NCBI GenBank assembly: GCA_002397155.1
Contig: DGZR01000081.1
Coordinates: forward strand, 1 to 20,686
Source of the DNA: Firmicutes bacterium UBA4975
GTDB lineage: Bacteria; Bacillota; Proteinivoracia; UBA4975
Length of the DNA: 20,686 bases
Reading direction: 5' to 3'
Positions 1 through 7,332 of this stretch are shown here, piece after piece (positions within the stretch are counted from its first letter, which is position 1; every line of letters begins with the position of its first letter). The position numbers were made by a program, and so were the translations under genes. A model generated the notes under the pieces. The model saw only the letters and a list, made by a program, of their open reading frames with translations. It did not search any database and was not told the origin of the DNA.

Positions 1-2
1 CC

Positions 3-920
3 GACCTGGAGGGTGCCATGGTTTCCGCCCTGGGCCAGGTGCGGGGCGCCTACTCCCTCATAATTCTCACTCCGGACCGGCTCTTGGCGGTCCGGGATCC
101 CCACGGCATCCGCCCCTTGGTCCTGGGCAAATTCAAGGGGGGCTGGCTGGTGGCCTCGGAAACCTGCGCCTTGGATACGGTGGGCGGGGAATTTGTCCGG
201 GAAGTGGAACCGGGGGAGATGGTGTCTATGAGCAGCAGGGGGCTGGAATCTACCCTCCTCTTTCCCCGGCGCAAACAGGCTTTCTGCATTTTTGAGTATA
301 TCTATTTTGCTCGCCCCGACAGCGTCTTTGGGGGGCGCAATGTGCACACGGTGCGGCGGGAAATGGGCCGGGCCCTGGCTGCGGAGGCCCCTGCCCAGGC
401 AGATATTGTAACCGGCATTCCCGACTCCAGCCTTTCTGCGGCGGCCGGTTATGCCGAGGCGGCCGGCCTGCCCTACGAGACGGGCTTGATTCGCAATCGC
501 TACCTGGGCCGGACATTCCTCCGCCCCTGCCAGGACCAGCGGGACTGGGGGGTGGCCCTTAAACTAAATCCCATCAGGGGAGTAGTCGAGGGCAAGAGGG
601 TGGTCCTAGTGGATGACTCCCTGATCCGGGGCACCACCAGCCTGCGCATAGTGAAAATGCTCAAAGAAGCCGGGGCCCGGGAAGTGCACCTGCGGATTGC
701 CTCTCCCCCCATTGCCTATAGTTGCGGCCTGGGTATCGATACCAAGGATGAACTGGTCGCCGCTCGGATGAGCCTAGGGGAGATTCAGGGCTACGTGGGG
801 GCCGACAGCTTGGCATACCTGTCCCCCGAGGGCACGGTGGCGGCCACCGGCCTCCCGGCCTGCGCGCTCTGCCGGGGCTGTTTTCAAGGGGACAATCCTT
901 TGGGGAGCGAAGAACAATGA
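3..920 (+). CDS. purF: Amidophosphoribosyltransferase, C-terminal part (5' end outside window)
   Basis: This enzyme makes 5-phosphoribosylamine from PRPP and glutamine, the first committed step of purine synthesis. The open frame runs into the left edge without a start, so about 305 residues are present of a usual ~470 and the N-terminal glutaminase catalytic cysteine is missing from view. The PRPP-binding motif VVLVDDSLIRGTT is at fragment residues 200-212. Cysteines in CIFEYIYFARPDS (residue 95), YSCGLGIDT (241) and the C-terminal CALCRGCF (287/290/293) match the positions of the 4Fe-4S ligands of Bacillus-type PurF, so this is probably the iron-sulfur, oxygen-sensitive form with a cleaved propeptide. 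Its TGA overlaps the purM ATG by 4 bp, indicating translational coupling. Identity is secure. Confidence 0.96.
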   Translation, partial: DLEGAMVSALGQVRGAYSLIILTPDRLLAVRDPHGIRPLVLGKFKGGWLVASETCALDTVGGEFVREVEPGEMVSMSSRGLESTLLFPRRKQAFCIFEYIYFARPDSVFGGRNVHTVRREMGRALAAEAPAQADIVTGIPDSSLSAAAGYAEAAGLPYETGLIRNRYLGRTFLRPCQDQRDWGVALKLNPIRGVVEGKRVVLVDDSLIRGTTSLRIVKMLKEAGAREVHLRIASPPIAYSCGLGIDTKDELVAARMSLGEIQGYVGADSLAYLSPEGTVAATGLPACALCRGCFQGDNPLGSEEQ

Positions 921-1936
921 GCGAGTTTACCTATAAAAAAAGCGGGGTGGACGTTGCCGCCGCCGACCGACTGATCGAAGATTACAGGACACTTTCGGAA
1001 AAAATCGGGACCTCCAACGTGCTGGCGGGGGTGGGGGGCTTTGCCGGTTTTTACCTCCTCCCTCCGGGTTATGAACAGCCTGTCTTAGTGGCCTGCACCG
1101 ACGGGGTGGGGACCAAACTGCGCCTGCTCATTGACCGGGGCTTGGCCGGGACCGCAGGCCGGGACGCTGCGGCGATGTGCCTCAACGACTTGGCGACTTG
1201 CGGCGCGGCGCCCCTGTTCATGCTGGATTACTTGGCGGTGGGCCAGCTGGAACCGGCCCAGGCCCGAGAAGTAGTGGCCGGTTTCGCCGATTACTGCCGC
1301 CAGGCCGGCTGCGCTTTGTTGGGGGGCGAGACAGCAGAGATGCCGGGCTTTTACCCTCCGGGAGATTTTGAGGTGGCGGGTTTTGCCCTGGGAGTGGTGG
1401 AAAAAGAAAAAATAGTCGATGGCCGGGACACCGAGGCGGGAGACCTGGTCTTGGGTCTGGCCAGTTCCGGGCTGCACAGCAATGGCTTTTCCCTGGTGCG
1501 GCTGCTCTTGGAGCAGGGCTTGCTAGACCAGGAGCTGGACTGCGGCGGTGTTCCCCTGGGACAAGTCCTGGTCCGGCCCACTCGGCTGTATACCCCCTTG
1601 GCCCAGGCCCTAGCCAGGATGCCTGGGGTGAAAGCCATGGCCCATATTACCGGGGGCGGTTTGCCCGGCAATGTTGGCCGCACAATTCCCAAGGACTTGG
1701 ATGTTGTTATTGAAGCCAGGAGTTGGCCCCGGCCGCCGGTATTTGACCTGATTGCCAAGGCCGGGGTGGCCTGGCCGGAAATGCTGGCCACCTTTAACCT
1801 GGGCATCGGCTACACCCTGGTTGTCGGCAGGGACAGGGCGAACCGGGTAATCGCTTTTTGCCGCCGGAAGGGGTTTTCGGCCTGGATCATTGGCAGCCTG
1901 CGACAGGGCCGGGGCCAGGTGGTAGTCAATGACTGA
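917..1936 (+). CDS. purM: Phosphoribosylformylglycinamidine cyclo-ligase (AIR synthetase)
   Basis: This cytosolic enzyme closes the imidazole ring: FGAM plus ATP gives AIR. The protein has 339 residues, the usual length for PurM. Family motifs are in order: TDGVGTKLRLL near residue 61, GGETAEMPGFY near 136, GLASSGLHSNGFSLVR, and HITGGGLPGNVGRTIP in the C-terminal domain. The ATG at 917 overlaps the purF stop by 4 bp, and the gene ends 8 bp inside purN, so it is mid-operon and depends on upstream transcription. Nothing looks truncated. Confidence is high because several unconnected motifs agree. Confidence 0.96.
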   Translation: MSEFTYKKSGVDVAAADRLIEDYRTLSEKIGTSNVLAGVGGFAGFYLLPPGYEQPVLVACTDGVGTKLRLLIDRGLAGTAGRDAAAMCLNDLATCGAAPLFMLDYLAVGQLEPAQAREVVAGFADYCRQAGCALLGGETAEMPGFYPPGDFEVAGFALGVVEKEKIVDGRDTEAGDLVLGLASSGLHSNGFSLVRLLLEQGLLDQELDCGGVPLGQVLVRPTRLYTPLAQALARMPGVKAMAHITGGGLPGNVGRTIPKDLDVVIEARSWPRPPVFDLIAKAGVAWPEMLATFNLGIGYTLVVGRDRANRVIAFCRRKGFSAWIIGSLRQGRGQVVVND

Positions 1937-2576
1937 GTACCGCTTCGCCGTCCTGGCCTCGGGGGAGGGCAGCAATCTCCAGGCCCTCATCGATGAAGTT
2001 CACCGGCGGAAAACGGCCTCCCTGGTCTTGGTCCTTTCGGACAAAAAGGGGGCGGGTGCCCTGGCTCGGGCCCGGCGGGCCTCGGTGCCCGCCCTCTTCC
2101 TCCCGCCCCAACCCGGGGAAGGAAGGAATGCTTACCACAAAAGGGTGGCGGCGGTTTTGGCGGCAGCCGCCCCCGATCTCATTGTTCTGGCCGGATACAT
2201 GCGCCTGCTGCCGCCGGAATTTATTGACGCCATGCCGCCAATCATCAACGTGCATCCCTCGTTGCTGCCCGCCTTTCCCGGTCTCAACGCCCCGGCTCAG
2301 GCCTTGGCCGGGGGGGCAAAAGCCACCGGCTGCACCGTGCACCTGGTGGACGGGGGCATGGATACGGGGCCGATTATCTGGCAGGAGGCTTTGCCGATTT
2401 TAGCCGGGGATACCCCGGACAGCCTGCACAAGAGGATAAAACCCTTGGAGCACGCGGCCCTGGTCCGGGCGGTAAAAGCCTTTGCCCGGGGCCAGGTTAG
2501 GCAAAAGGGCAGGACCATCGAACTAAAGGGGGATAATAATGGCAATCAAGACAGCCTTACTCAGTGTGAGCAATAA
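1929..2576 (+). CDS. purN: Phosphoribosylglycinamide formyltransferase (10-formyl-THF dependent)
   Basis: This enzyme transfers a formyl group from 10-formyltetrahydrofolate to GAR to give FGAR. The protein has 215 residues. The N-terminal GEGSNLQALID loop binds the phosphoribosyl group. The catalytic triad is visible as N107 and H109 in INVHPS and D145 in DGGMDTGPII. The loop after the catalytic His reads PGLNAPAQAL where most homologues have PGLHxHxQAL, a small deviation outside the triad. The gene overlaps purM by 8 bp and runs 38 bp into purH, so its last dozen codons share DNA with the start of purH. No sign of the ATP-grasp alternative PurT. Confidence 0.94.
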   Translation: MTEYRFAVLASGEGSNLQALIDEVHRRKTASLVLVLSDKKGAGALARARRASVPALFLPPQPGEGRNAYHKRVAAVLAAAAPDLIVLAGYMRLLPPEFIDAMPPIINVHPSLLPAFPGLNAPAQALAGGAKATGCTVHLVDGGMDTGPIIWQEALPILAGDTPDSLHKRIKPLEHAALVRAVKAFARGQVRQKGRTIELKGDNNGNQDSLTQCEQ

Positions 2577-4050
2577 AGAGGGCCTGGTGGATCTGGCCCG
2601 GGCTCTTGCCGCAATGAACGTCCGCTTAATCTCTACCGGCGGCAGCGCCCGCTGCCTCAAAGAAGCCGGACTGGCGGTGACGCCGGTGGAGGACGTAACC
2701 GGCAGTCCGGAAATGCTGGCAGGCAGGGTCAAGACCCTGCATCCCAAAATTCACGGGGGGATCCTCGCCCGTCGGGAGGAGAGCCAGCTCAAAGAACTGG
2801 CGGAGCGGGGAATCGGTCTCATCGATCTGGTGGTGGTCAACCTCTACCCTTTTGCCGAAACAGTGGCCGAGCCCAACTGCTCCCTGGCCCGGGCCCTGGA
2901 GAACATCGATATCGGGGGGCCTACTCTGCTGCGAGGGGCGGCAAAAAACTTTTCCGTCGTTATCCCCCTGTGCAGTCCCGCCGATTACCAAGAAGTAGTT
3001 GAGCTGCTCCGCCGGGAGGGGGATATTTCTCAGGAGCGACGTCAAGGGCTGGCGGCCAAAGCCTTCGCCCATACCGCCGCCTACGACGCCGCCATCGCCG
3101 CCTGGCTACAAGGAGATGAGTTTCCGGAGAGGATGACTCTCGTCCTGGAGCCGGGGGCAAAACTGCGCTACGGAGAAAACCCCCACCAGCAGGCGGCGCT
3201 CTACAGACTGCCGGGACAGCCGGACTCCCTGGCTTGGAGCCGCCCCCTCCAGGGTCGGGAGCTCTCTTATAACAATTATAACGACGCCGACGCCGCCCTT
3301 GCTCTGGTTTCCGAATTTGAACGACCGGCGGCAGTGGCCGTCAAGCATGCCGTTCCCTGTGGAGTGGGACTGGGAGATTCTGCGGCCCAAGCATTCTCCC
3401 GGGCTCGGCAAGCCGACCCCGTCTCAATTTTTGGCGGGATAATCGCCTTTAATCGCCCGGTGGATGCCGCTGCGGCCGGGCTGCTGCTGGAGATTTTTCT
3501 GGAGGTCGTCATTGCCCCGGACTTTACTCCCGGGGCCAGGGAGGTCCTGGCGGGCAAAAAGAACCTGCGCTTACTTACTTGCCCCAACCAGAAGCCCCGG
3601 GGCCAGGTCTTTCGCTCTATTGCCGGGGGCATGCTCGTTCAGCAAGGGGACACTGGCAGTCTACTGGGCGGCCGGGTGGCCGGCCTGGTCCCGCCCCCGG
3701 CGGGATGGGAAGAGGACGGCGCCCTGGCCTGGCTCACTGCCAAGTATGCCAAGTCCAATGCCATTGTCGTCGCCAAGGATGGGAAGACTATAGGCATCGG
3801 CAGCGGCTGCACCAGCAGGATAGAGGCAGCCCGGATTGCCCTGGCTGGAGCAGGTGAAGGAGCAAGGGGAGCAGTGCTGGCCTCCGACGGCTTTATCCCC
3901 TTCCCCGATGTGGTGGAAGCCGCAGCCCGGGCGGGAATCTCCCTCATCCTCCAGCCGGGAGGATCGAAGGGAGACGCCAAGGCCATTGCGGCGGCCGATG
4001 CCGCCGGCCTGGCCATGATCTTTACCGCAATACGTCATTTCAGGCACTAG
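2539..4050 (+). CDS. purH: Bifunctional AICAR formyltransferase / IMP cyclohydrolase
   Basis: This enzyme carries out the last two steps to IMP: formylation of AICAR, then ring closure. The protein has 503 residues, close to the usual ~510. The N-terminal MGS-like cyclohydrolase domain (about 1-195) carries STGGSARCLKEAG and GRVKTLHPKIHGGILARR. The C-terminal transformylase domain carries YGENPHQQAALYR, the catalytic Lys-His pair K269-H270 in VKHAVPCG, FGGIIAFNRPVD and the ending RHFRH. The residue after KHA is Val where bacterial homologues usually have Asn (KHxNPCG). The start is the ATG at 2539, preceded by an AAGGGGG ribosome binding site inside the end of purN, giving a 38-bp overlap. 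Confidence 0.95.
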   Translation: MAIKTALLSVSNKEGLVDLARALAAMNVRLISTGGSARCLKEAGLAVTPVEDVTGSPEMLAGRVKTLHPKIHGGILARREESQLKELAERGIGLIDLVVVNLYPFAETVAEPNCSLARALENIDIGGPTLLRGAAKNFSVVIPLCSPADYQEVVELLRREGDISQERRQGLAAKAFAHTAAYDAAIAAWLQGDEFPERMTLVLEPGAKLRYGENPHQQAALYRLPGQPDSLAWSRPLQGRELSYNNYNDADAALALVSEFERPAAVAVKHAVPCGVGLGDSAAQAFSRARQADPVSIFGGIIAFNRPVDAAAAGLLLEIFLEVVIAPDFTPGAREVLAGKKNLRLLTCPNQKPRGQVFRSIAGGMLVQQGDTGSLLGGRVAGLVPPPAGWEEDGALAWLTAKYAKSNAIVVAKDGKTIGIGSGCTSRIEAARIALAGAGEGARGAVLASDGFIPFPDVVEAAARAGISLILQPGGSKGDAKAIAAADAAGLAMIFTAIRHFRH

Positions 4051-4062
4051 GGGGGAGAAAAA

Positions 4063-5277
4063 ATGCAAGTGCTGCTGATTGGGGCGGGGGCGAGGGAGCA
4101 TTCCCTGGCTGTCCGCTTACTAGAAAGCCCGGTCCTGGACAAGCTCTACTGGCTGCCGGGGAACGCCGCCTTAGAAGGCCGAGTGAACAAAGTTCGGAGC
4201 ATCGATTCCTGTGACGGCCCCAGGCTTGCCATCTGGGCCCGGCGCCAGGCCATCGACCTGGCGGTAATCGGGCCGGAGGAGCCCCTGCTGGCCGGGGTGG
4301 CAGATTGTTTAGAAGAGGTCGGCGTCCCTTGCTTTGGTCCTTACCGGGCCGCCGCTCGTCTGGAGGGCAGCAAAATCTTCGCTAAGGATCTCCTGACCCA
4401 GGCGGGGGTCCCCACCGCCAGGTACACGAAAGTTGCCGGGCCCGGGGATGCCCAAAAGGTCCTAAAGGACTGGCCCCTGCCGCTGGTGATCAAGGCCGAC
4501 GGCCTGGCGGCCGGCAAGGGGGTCAGGGTGGCCATGACCAGGGAACAAGCCCAGTTGGCGGCGGCGAGCCTGGAGGGCCCCGGGATTATCGAGGAGTACC
4601 TGGAAGGCCGGGAGCTCTCCTACCTGGTCCTGGCCCAAGGCCGGGAATTTGTGGCCCTGGTCCCCAGCCAGGACCACAAGCGGGCTGGCGACGGGGACAC
4701 GGGCGCCAATACCGGCGGCATGGGTGCCTTGGCCGGGTTTGGCCTCATCAACCAGAGGGTGCAGCAGGAAATTTCCTGTACAATAATTAAGCCCACCCTG
4801 GCCGCCCTGGCCGGGGAGGGGATAGCATACAAGGGTGTGCTCTATGCCGGGCTCATGCTCACCGACCAAGGGCCAAAAGTCCTGGAATTTAACGTCCGCT
4901 TCGGCGATCCCGAGACCCAGGCCATCCTCCAGTTATGGGAAGACGACCTGCTGGCGGTCATGAATACGGTAGCTCGGGGCGGGCTGCCGCCCAGCCTCCT
5001 CTGGTCCCAAGACTGGGCCCTGAGCTTGGTCCTGGCTTCCGGGGGGTATCCCGGGCCATACAAAACGGGTTTTGTCATCCAGGGGTTGGAAGAGGCTAAA
5101 GAACATGCCCTGGTCTACCAAGCAGGGACTAAGCTGGCGCCGGGGGGTATAGTGACCGCCGGCGGCCGGGTCCTCACCCTGGCGGCCAAGGGCAGCCTGG
5201 AACTGGCCCGGGAAAAAGTCTATGCCGCCGCCGCAAAAATCCGCTTCCCCGGCCTTTATTACCGCCGGGACATCTAA
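4063..5277 (+). CDS. purD: Phosphoribosylamine-glycine ligase (GAR synthetase)
   Basis: This ATP-grasp enzyme joins glycine to phosphoribosylamine, the second pathway step. The protein has 404 residues, slightly shorter than the usual ~420. GAGAREHSLA is at the N-terminus, the nucleotide-binding VIKADGLAAGKGV at residues 142-154, SQDHKRAGDGDTGANTGGMG near 202, and EFNVRFGDPETQ in the ATP-grasp core. The ATG is 12 bp after the purH stop with AGGGGGGAG as ribosome binding site. It is the last purine gene here: a palindrome starts 2 nt after its stop and a terminator follows within 90 nt. The order F-M-N-H-D is the 3' half of the Bacillus-type pur operon. Confidence 0.95.
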   Translation: MQVLLIGAGAREHSLAVRLLESPVLDKLYWLPGNAALEGRVNKVRSIDSCDGPRLAIWARRQAIDLAVIGPEEPLLAGVADCLEEVGVPCFGPYRAAARLEGSKIFAKDLLTQAGVPTARYTKVAGPGDAQKVLKDWPLPLVIKADGLAAGKGVRVAMTREQAQLAAASLEGPGIIEEYLEGRELSYLVLAQGREFVALVPSQDHKRAGDGDTGANTGGMGALAGFGLINQRVQQEISCTIIKPTLAALAGEGIAYKGVLYAGLMLTDQGPKVLEFNVRFGDPETQAILQLWEDDLLAVMNTVARGGLPPSLLWSQDWALSLVLASGGYPGPYKTGFVIQGLEEAKEHALVYQAGTKLAPGGIVTAGGRVLTLAAKGSLELAREKVYAAAAKIRFPGLYYRRDI

Positions 5278-5278
5278 C

Positions 5279-5307
5279 TGTGTCAGGGGGACGGAGTTAC
5301 TGACACA
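5279..5307. repeat. REP-like palindrome after purD
   Basis: TGTGTCAG (5279-5286) and CTGACACA (5300-5307) are perfect 8-bp inverted arms around the G-rich loop GGGGACGGAGTTA. No T-tract follows, so it is not an ordinary terminator. The TGTCAGGGGGACGG...CTGACA form resembles, from memory, a dispersed intergenic palindrome seen in many clostridial genomes and linked with REP-associated (IS200-like, RAYT) transposases. Only one copy was noticed in this window, so its repetitive nature is inferred. Confidence 0.6.
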
Positions 5308-5360
5308 CAATTTAGCTACCGATAACTCGTCCCCGAACCTTTGTTTCATCCTAAAAATAA

Positions 5361-5392
5361 CCTCGCTCCTTGTACCCGAGCGAGGTTTTTTT
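5361..5392. terminator. Terminator of the purine operon, probably bidirectional
   Basis: CCTCGCTC (5361-5368) pairs with GAGCGAGG (5378-5385) as an 8-bp GC-rich stem with a 9-nt loop, followed on the plus strand by seven Ts (5386-5392). On the minus strand the stem is followed by TTATTTTT, so the same hairpin can stop the converging TetR-family gene. Confidence 0.88.
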
Positions 5393-5451
5393 AGCTTTGT
5401 TCCTTGGCCCTGAACCAACTGCAGCCAGGCCTCTTAATATGTTTGGTGGTT

Positions 5452-6024
5452 TTAGGCGAAAAAGGCCTCGATGCCCTTGTACACCAGGCGGGTGACGAAT
5501 TCCGCCACTTGCCGGGGCGTCTGGGGTTTTTCTTCTTGGAGCCATCGGCGGATAACGCCGATAGCCCCCGTGGCCACGTAGGTATACATGTACTCCGCGG
5601 CCTCGTTAACTCCTTTATTTTTCCGCCATTCCAGGAGTACCCGCTGACCGGCGGCTTTCATGATATTGGCCTGAAAGTCCAGGTCGGTGTTGTTGCCCAG
5701 GAGGACCTGGCACAGTTCCCGGTTTTCGGCCAGGTGCTCAAAGATCGCAGTGAGGATCTCCACCATGCTGGCCTCGTCGGCCTCCAGGGCGAAACGGTCG
5801 AGATGGGAGTTAATATCGGCGATGAAGGAAGTTTCAATTGTCTTGAGCAGATCGTATTGGTCATGGTAGTGGGAATAAAAAGTGGCTCGATTGATATCGG
5901 CCCTTTGGCAAAGCTCCTTGATGGTGAGCCGGGATATTGGTTTTTCCTGCAGCAGCTCGATCAGGCTTTCTCTAAGGACCATTCTTGTGTATTTTACCCG
6001 CCGGTCAGTGGCCAATTTCATCAC
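5452..6024 (-). CDS. TetR/AcrR-family transcriptional regulator
   Basis: This is a predicted cytosolic DNA-binding repressor of 190 residues. The N-terminal helix-turn-helix lies at about residues 33-55 (LTIKELCQRADINRATFYSHY). The C-terminal part, with ATGAIGVIRRWLQEE and RQVAEFVTRLVYKG, looks like the Firmicutes-type TetR C-terminal ligand domain found in DhaS-like regulators. The start is GTG at 6024 or the adjacent ATG at 6021; no strong ribosome binding site decides. It is divergent from the epimerase gene, with 155 bp between them. In this family that layout usually means it represses the divergent gene and often itself. The inducer cannot be read from the sequence. Transcription probably ends at the hairpin at 5361-5392. 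Confidence 0.88.
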   Translation of the reverse strand: MMKLATDRRVKYTRMVLRESLIELLQEKPISRLTIKELCQRADINRATFYSHYHDQYDLLKTIETSFIADINSHLDRFALEADEASMVEILTAIFEHLAENRELCQVLLGNNTDLDFQANIMKAAGQRVLLEWRKNKGVNEAAEYMYTYVATGAIGVIRRWLQEEKPQTPRQVAEFVTRLVYKGIEAFFA

Positions 6025-6098
6025 CCCAGGTATTTTTTATTTCAGCAACAGAAAGCACCAGAATGTAGCCGAAAAAGCATAGGCAAGAAAATTGTCGG

Positions 6099-6127
6099 TT
6101 GATTAATCGGTACGCTGTCAGTATACT
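6099..6127 (+). promoter_or_regulatory. Sigma-A promoter of the epimerase gene, with possible TetR operator
   Basis: A -35 box TTGATT (6099-6104) and a -10 box TATACT (6122-6127) are separated by an ideal 17 bp, placing the start of transcription near 6134. The -35 box overlaps the 8-bp palindrome GATTAATC (6101-6108), which could be the core of an operator for the divergent TetR protein. The palindrome does not extend beyond 8 bp, so the operator is a guess; the promoter is more secure. Confidence 0.62.
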
Positions 6128-6179
6128 TTATTCCGGTAATATAATCAACAATGTGTTTATTAGAGTGGGGGGTGACAAG

Positions 6180-7199
6180 GTGAAGGAAGTTTACTTGGTG
6201 ACAGGGGCGGCGGGAAACCTGGGGGGCAGTGTCGTCAGGGAATTGCTGGCCCAGGGCAAGGAGGTGCGGGCTCTGGTCTTGCCCGGAGACCAGGCCGCCC
6301 GGCGGCTGCCGCCCTCGGTGGAAAAGATGGAAGGAGACATCCTCAAGCCCGAAGATCTAGATCGTTTCCTAACCCTGCCGCCGGGACGGGAGGCAATTGT
6401 CATCCACTGCGCCGGTCTGGTGGCCACAGTTTGGGGCTATGACCCCCGGGTTTACCGGGTCAATGTGGGGGGGACCAGGAATGTGGTAGCAGCCTGCCTG
6501 AAAGCAAGAGTAAAAAAACTGGTTTACACCAGCTCGGTCCACGCCATCCCCGAACAACCCGGGGGCGGGGTTATGCGGGAAATCAGCGAATTTGCTCCGG
6601 AAAAGATAGTGGGCTACTACGGGAAATCCAAGGCCATGGCCAGCCAAGTGGTCATGGACGCCGTCCGGGAACAGGGACTGGACGCTACCATAGTCTTTCC
6701 CAGCGGCCTCTGCGGCCCCCAGGACTACGCGTACGGCTACGTCACCCAGCTCCTCATCGACAGCGCCGGAGGCAAGCTGCCGGCCGGGGTGAAGGGGGGC
6801 TACAACTTTGCCGATGTGCGGGATGTGGCGGCGGGGGTGGTGGCGGCCTGCAGCAAGGGAAAAAAAGGCGAAACCTACATCTTGGGCAATCGCTATGTGC
6901 CGGTAGAAGAGATAATGCAGTATGTCCACGAAGAGACGGGCGCCCGCCTGGTAAAGCGCATGGTTCCCGTGGGCCTCGCCCGCCTGTTTTTACCGGCTTT
7001 TACTCTGTACTACAAGGCGCGGGGGCGGCGTCCCCTCTTCACCCGCTACTCCCTGTATACCTTGACCAGCAACTCTAATTTTTCCCTGGAAAAGGCCACG
7101 AGGGAATTGGGTTACAAAGTGCGGCCCTTTCGGGAGACCATCGGAGACGCCCTGAAGTGGCTCCAGGCCGAGGGTAAAATAAGTTTAAGGCTTGCCTGA
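6180..7199 (+). CDS. NAD(P)-dependent epimerase/dehydratase family (extended SDR)
   Basis: This is an extended short-chain dehydrogenase of 339 residues. The nucleotide-binding TGAAGNLGG is at residues 8-16, the catalytic serines are near 118-119 (YTSSVHA), and Y147/K151 form the YxxxK pair in YYGKSKA. The general look is that of 3-beta-hydroxysteroid dehydrogenase or dihydroflavonol-reductase-like members, not sugar-nucleotide epimerases; substrate unknown. I chose GTG 6180 because GGGGGGTG lies about 6 nt upstream and the protein then starts directly at the Rossmann strand (MKEVYLVTG). An upstream TTG at 6099 is in frame but coincides with the promoter. In Caulobacter a reductase of this superfamily acts in ceramide synthesis, which is of interest given the serine-palmitoyltransferase-like gene 5.7 kb away, but the link is inference. 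Confidence 0.85.
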   Translation: MKEVYLVTGAAGNLGGSVVRELLAQGKEVRALVLPGDQAARRLPPSVEKMEGDILKPEDLDRFLTLPPGREAIVIHCAGLVATVWGYDPRVYRVNVGGTRNVVAACLKARVKKLVYTSSVHAIPEQPGGGVMREISEFAPEKIVGYYGKSKAMASQVVMDAVREQGLDATIVFPSGLCGPQDYAYGYVTQLLIDSAGGKLPAGVKGGYNFADVRDVAAGVVAACSKGKKGETYILGNRYVPVEEIMQYVHEETGARLVKRMVPVGLARLFLPAFTLYYKARGRRPLFTRYSLYTLTSNSNFSLEKATRELGYKVRPFRETIGDALKWLQAEGKISLRLA

Positions 7200-7212
7200 G
7201 CCCCAGCTTTTT

Positions 7213-7247
7213 ACCGGACGGAGCGGTTCTGCCCGGTGCGCTTTTTT
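7213..7247 (+). terminator. Possible weak terminator after the epimerase gene
   Basis: ACCGG (7213-7217) can pair with CCGGT (7233-7237) across a 15-nt loop, followed 4 nt later by six Ts (7242-7247). The stem is short and the T-run is displaced, so this is tentative. It lies just before the promoter of the surface-protein gene. Confidence 0.35.
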
Positions 7248-7248
7248 C

Positions 7249-7277
7249 TTGACAAGAATGACGTTTTCGTTTACCAT
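7249..7277 (+). promoter_or_regulatory. Promoter of the surface-protein gene, with overlapping inverted repeat
   Basis: A consensus -35 box TTGACA (7249-7254) is followed after 17 bp by TACCAT (7272-7277), a 4/6 match to the -10 consensus. The -10 box lies in the inverted repeat TACCA-N5-TGGTA (7272-7286), and a second one, GGTA-N3-TACC, is at 7300-7310. These could be operator half-sites controlling the surface protein. No regulator can be assigned. Confidence 0.6.
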
Positions 7278-7314
7278 TTAGTGGTATCCTGAAACGGTAG
7301 GTATGTTACCTTAT

Positions 7315-7322
7315 GGGGGGGG
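7315..7322 (+). repeat. Poly-G tract (8 G) touching the surface-protein ribosome binding site
   Basis: Eight consecutive Gs run into the GGAGGAG ribosome binding site of the TTG start at 7333. A change in tract length would alter the leader next to the ribosome binding site. The host DNA is G-rich and seven-G runs are common in the window, so chance is a real alternative. Confidence 0.6.
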
Positions 7323-7332
7323 AGGAGATTAA

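Noticed and set aside
6099..6179. An upstream TTG start extending the epimerase by 27 residues
   Set aside because: The TTG coincides with the -35 box, no ribosome binding site precedes it, and GTG 6180 has a strong site and starts at the Rossmann strand.
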